From: JAKLIN01 sp964544395
Lineage (GTDB): Archaea; Nanobdellota; Nanobdellia; Pacearchaeales; GW2011-AR1
Assembly (NCBI GenBank): GCA_964544395.1
Contig: CAZJAO010000007.1
Location: forward strand, 1-32,554
Length of the DNA: 32,554 bases
Reading direction: 5' to 3'
Positions 31,375 through 32,554 of the stretch are shown piece by piece. Within the stretch, counting starts at the first letter, position 1. Every line of letters begins with the position of its first letter. A program made the position numbers and the translations under genes. The notes beneath the pieces are model-generated. The model was not told the origin of the DNA and made no database searches. It saw only the letters and a program-made list of their open reading frames with translations.

Positions 31375-32554
31375 AAAGTTATACAAAAAAGGAGCAATGG
31401 CTTTGAGCCAAATATTAATTTTAATCGTAGGGACTGTCGCATTTACTTATATTATCGGAAGTTCAATAGGATTTGTTAGTGCCGATAATGTATCCTGTAG
31501 TGGCTCTGGGCAAATTGGAACGACAAATACTTTTTGTTATGGAGGAGTAATATACACCGTTAGTGATTCAATGCATGCCTCAAGAGGAGATGGTAGAAGT
31601 TACATCAATCAGGGGGGGAGTTGGTATTGGGTAAGTCCTAATGGTAATATTCTTCTTGGCCCGGGAACAGGAGACACACAAAGCACATTTGCTGCCGGCG
31701 CAAGTGCTGCAAAGAGTGGGTTAAATAATCCTGCCCCTTCATCTCAGTCTACAGGAAATTTAGGAGATTTATGTGCCGGGGTAGGGGATAATCCTACCTG
31801 TCAGAGTGGCTATTGTGATGGAACAGCTTGTGCAAGTAGACCCTCTGCATTATCATTGCCTCTTGGAATCCAATGCATTGGCCCTGATGATTGCCAAAGT
31901 GGTTTTTGTGATACTTCTCTTACCAATCCTGTTTGTGCTGTTGCTCCTGCGGGATCTAAGGCCCCTCCAGTAACAAATGCAGCACCTGCGAATGCACTTC
32001 CCGCTTCAGGATTTTCAAGTATGCAAGCTTGTTTGGCTGCAGGATTATCACAGGATATATGTAACGGAATATTCAATATAGCTAAAGGTTCAGGCACACC
32101 ACCAGCAGCAAACTCCCAAACTCAAACAGGTTCAGGTACAGTGACTGCGGGAGGTGGTTGCAATTCTGCCGCTGAGGGGAGTGATTGTGCTTCGGGTCTT
32201 CAATGTACCGGTACAGGTGATGTTTATACATGTCAAGCTGAACAAACACCTACAGACTGGAAAGCAATTGGAGATAAAATTGGATCATTCATAACAACTT
32301 TAGCCCTAAATGCAGGAATTGCGATTGGCGTTTATTATGTTGTAGGTTTTATTAAAAGCAATTTATTGGGAGTGAAGCCAGGAGACCAATGGAATTACGC
32401 GGCAACAGCATTTCAGTTTATGGCTGCGGGCGCTGTATTTGGAGCTTTAGAAGTTCCTCAACTTATGACCACTTTAGGAATAAGTGCAGCATCAGCTGGT
32501 TTCTGGGGAAGTGCAGCAGGGGGCGGAATAATTGGAATAGCAATTGCAGTAGCC
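31367..32554 (+). CDS. Cys-rich polytopic surface protein, 3'-truncated by window edge
   Basis: At least 396 residues; the frame is still open at the last base. It begins MAKKLYKKGAMALSQILILI with a signal-like helix ending near FVSADNVSC. The outside part carries several small Cys modules of the type CxSGxC (NPTCQSGYCDGTAC, DDCQSGFCDTS, SDCASGLQCTG). At least two, probably three, membrane helices follow (FITTLALNAGIAIGVYYVV, FQFMAAGAVFGALEV, and a Gly/Ala-rich helix at the edge). It overlaps the previous gene by eight bases and completes the surface cluster. Confidence 0.75.
   Translation, partial: MAKKLYKKGAMALSQILILIVGTVAFTYIIGSSIGFVSADNVSCSGSGQIGTTNTFCYGGVIYTVSDSMHASRGDGRSYINQGGSWYWVSPNGNILLGPGTGDTQSTFAAGASAAKSGLNNPAPSSQSTGNLGDLCAGVGDNPTCQSGYCDGTACASRPSALSLPLGIQCIGPDDCQSGFCDTSLTNPVCAVAPAGSKAPPVTNAAPANALPASGFSSMQACLAAGLSQDICNGIFNIAKGSGTPPAANSQTQTGSGTVTAGGGCNSAAEGSDCASGLQCTGTGDVYTCQAEQTPTDWKAIGDKIGSFITTLALNAGIAIGVYYVVGFIKSNLLGVKPGDQWNYAATAFQFMAAGAVFGALEVPQLMTTLGISAASAGFWGSAAGGGIIGIAIAVA

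Noticed and set aside
31810..32097. Minus-strand frame of 95 codons near the window end
   Set aside because: It lies inside the Cys-rich surface gene that is open to the window edge, and has no promoter.
1..32554. CRISPR array, insertion sequence or prophage
   Set aside because: No regularly spaced direct repeats, transposase, integrase or phage structural genes were seen.

Overview
The window reads as chromosomal DNA of an AT-rich DPANN archaeon, most like the Pacearchaeota/Woesearchaeota group (placement inferred from gene content, not from a tree). Archaeal markers seen: ribosomal proteins S19e, L39e and L31e, class I LysRS, Cbf5-type pseudouridine synthase, TrmY, PCNA, an archaeo-eukaryotic primase, an archaeal histone, archaeal RNase P RNA, and TTTAAA-type TATA boxes about 25 nt upstream of start codons (largely leaderless mRNAs). 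Shine-Dalgarno sites appear only at a few genes.

Layout. 1-6.8 kb: 3' part of a metal P-type ATPase, surface or membrane proteins, an SDR oxidoreductase, DUF378, TspO, RNase P RNA and a polyprenol/diacylglycerol-kinase-like protein. 6.8-10.8 kb: a membrane-anchored methyltransferase, tRNA-Phe(GAA), a DUF4190-like protein, a pilin-like protein, CysRS, an unusual NUDIX + NFACT-R fusion and tRNA-Gly(CCC). 10.8-12.8 kb: a YhbY-type RNA-binding protein, then an S19e-L39e-L31e operon behind a leader with two hairpins. 12.9-15.6 kb: a cupin, then three base-repair enzymes (Ogg2, EndoIII, AlkD) with DUF5652, arranged around two shared TATA boxes. 15.6-19.1 kb: Cbf5, TrmY, a 7-TM protein overlapping a winged-helix regulator, and two short genes. 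19.1-23.4 kb: acylphosphatase, RNase HI, LysRS, a histone-like protein, a PD-(D/E)XK nuclease, a small pseudogene and two unknown proteins. 23.4-26.5 kb: two tandem type-I surface proteins, one with an alpha/alpha-toroid-like ectodomain. 26.5-28.6 kb: divergent primase and PCNA. 28.7 kb to the end: three tandem Cys-rich surface or secreted proteins, the last running off the window.

The genes fall into three themes: information processing (tRNA charging and modification, ribosome, replication), base-excision repair, and a large cell-surface programme typical of small-genome archaea that live attached to other cells. The genome is very compact: every convergent CDS pair here ends within 2 nt of its partner or overlaps it. 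I see no CRISPR array, insertion sequence or prophage. The least ordinary items are the NUDIX-NFACT-R fusion, the Cys-less PriL-like tail of the primase, active-site or ligand substitutions in CysRS and LysRS, C55 in tRNA-Phe, the 7-TM/winged-helix overlap, and the surface-protein clusters.
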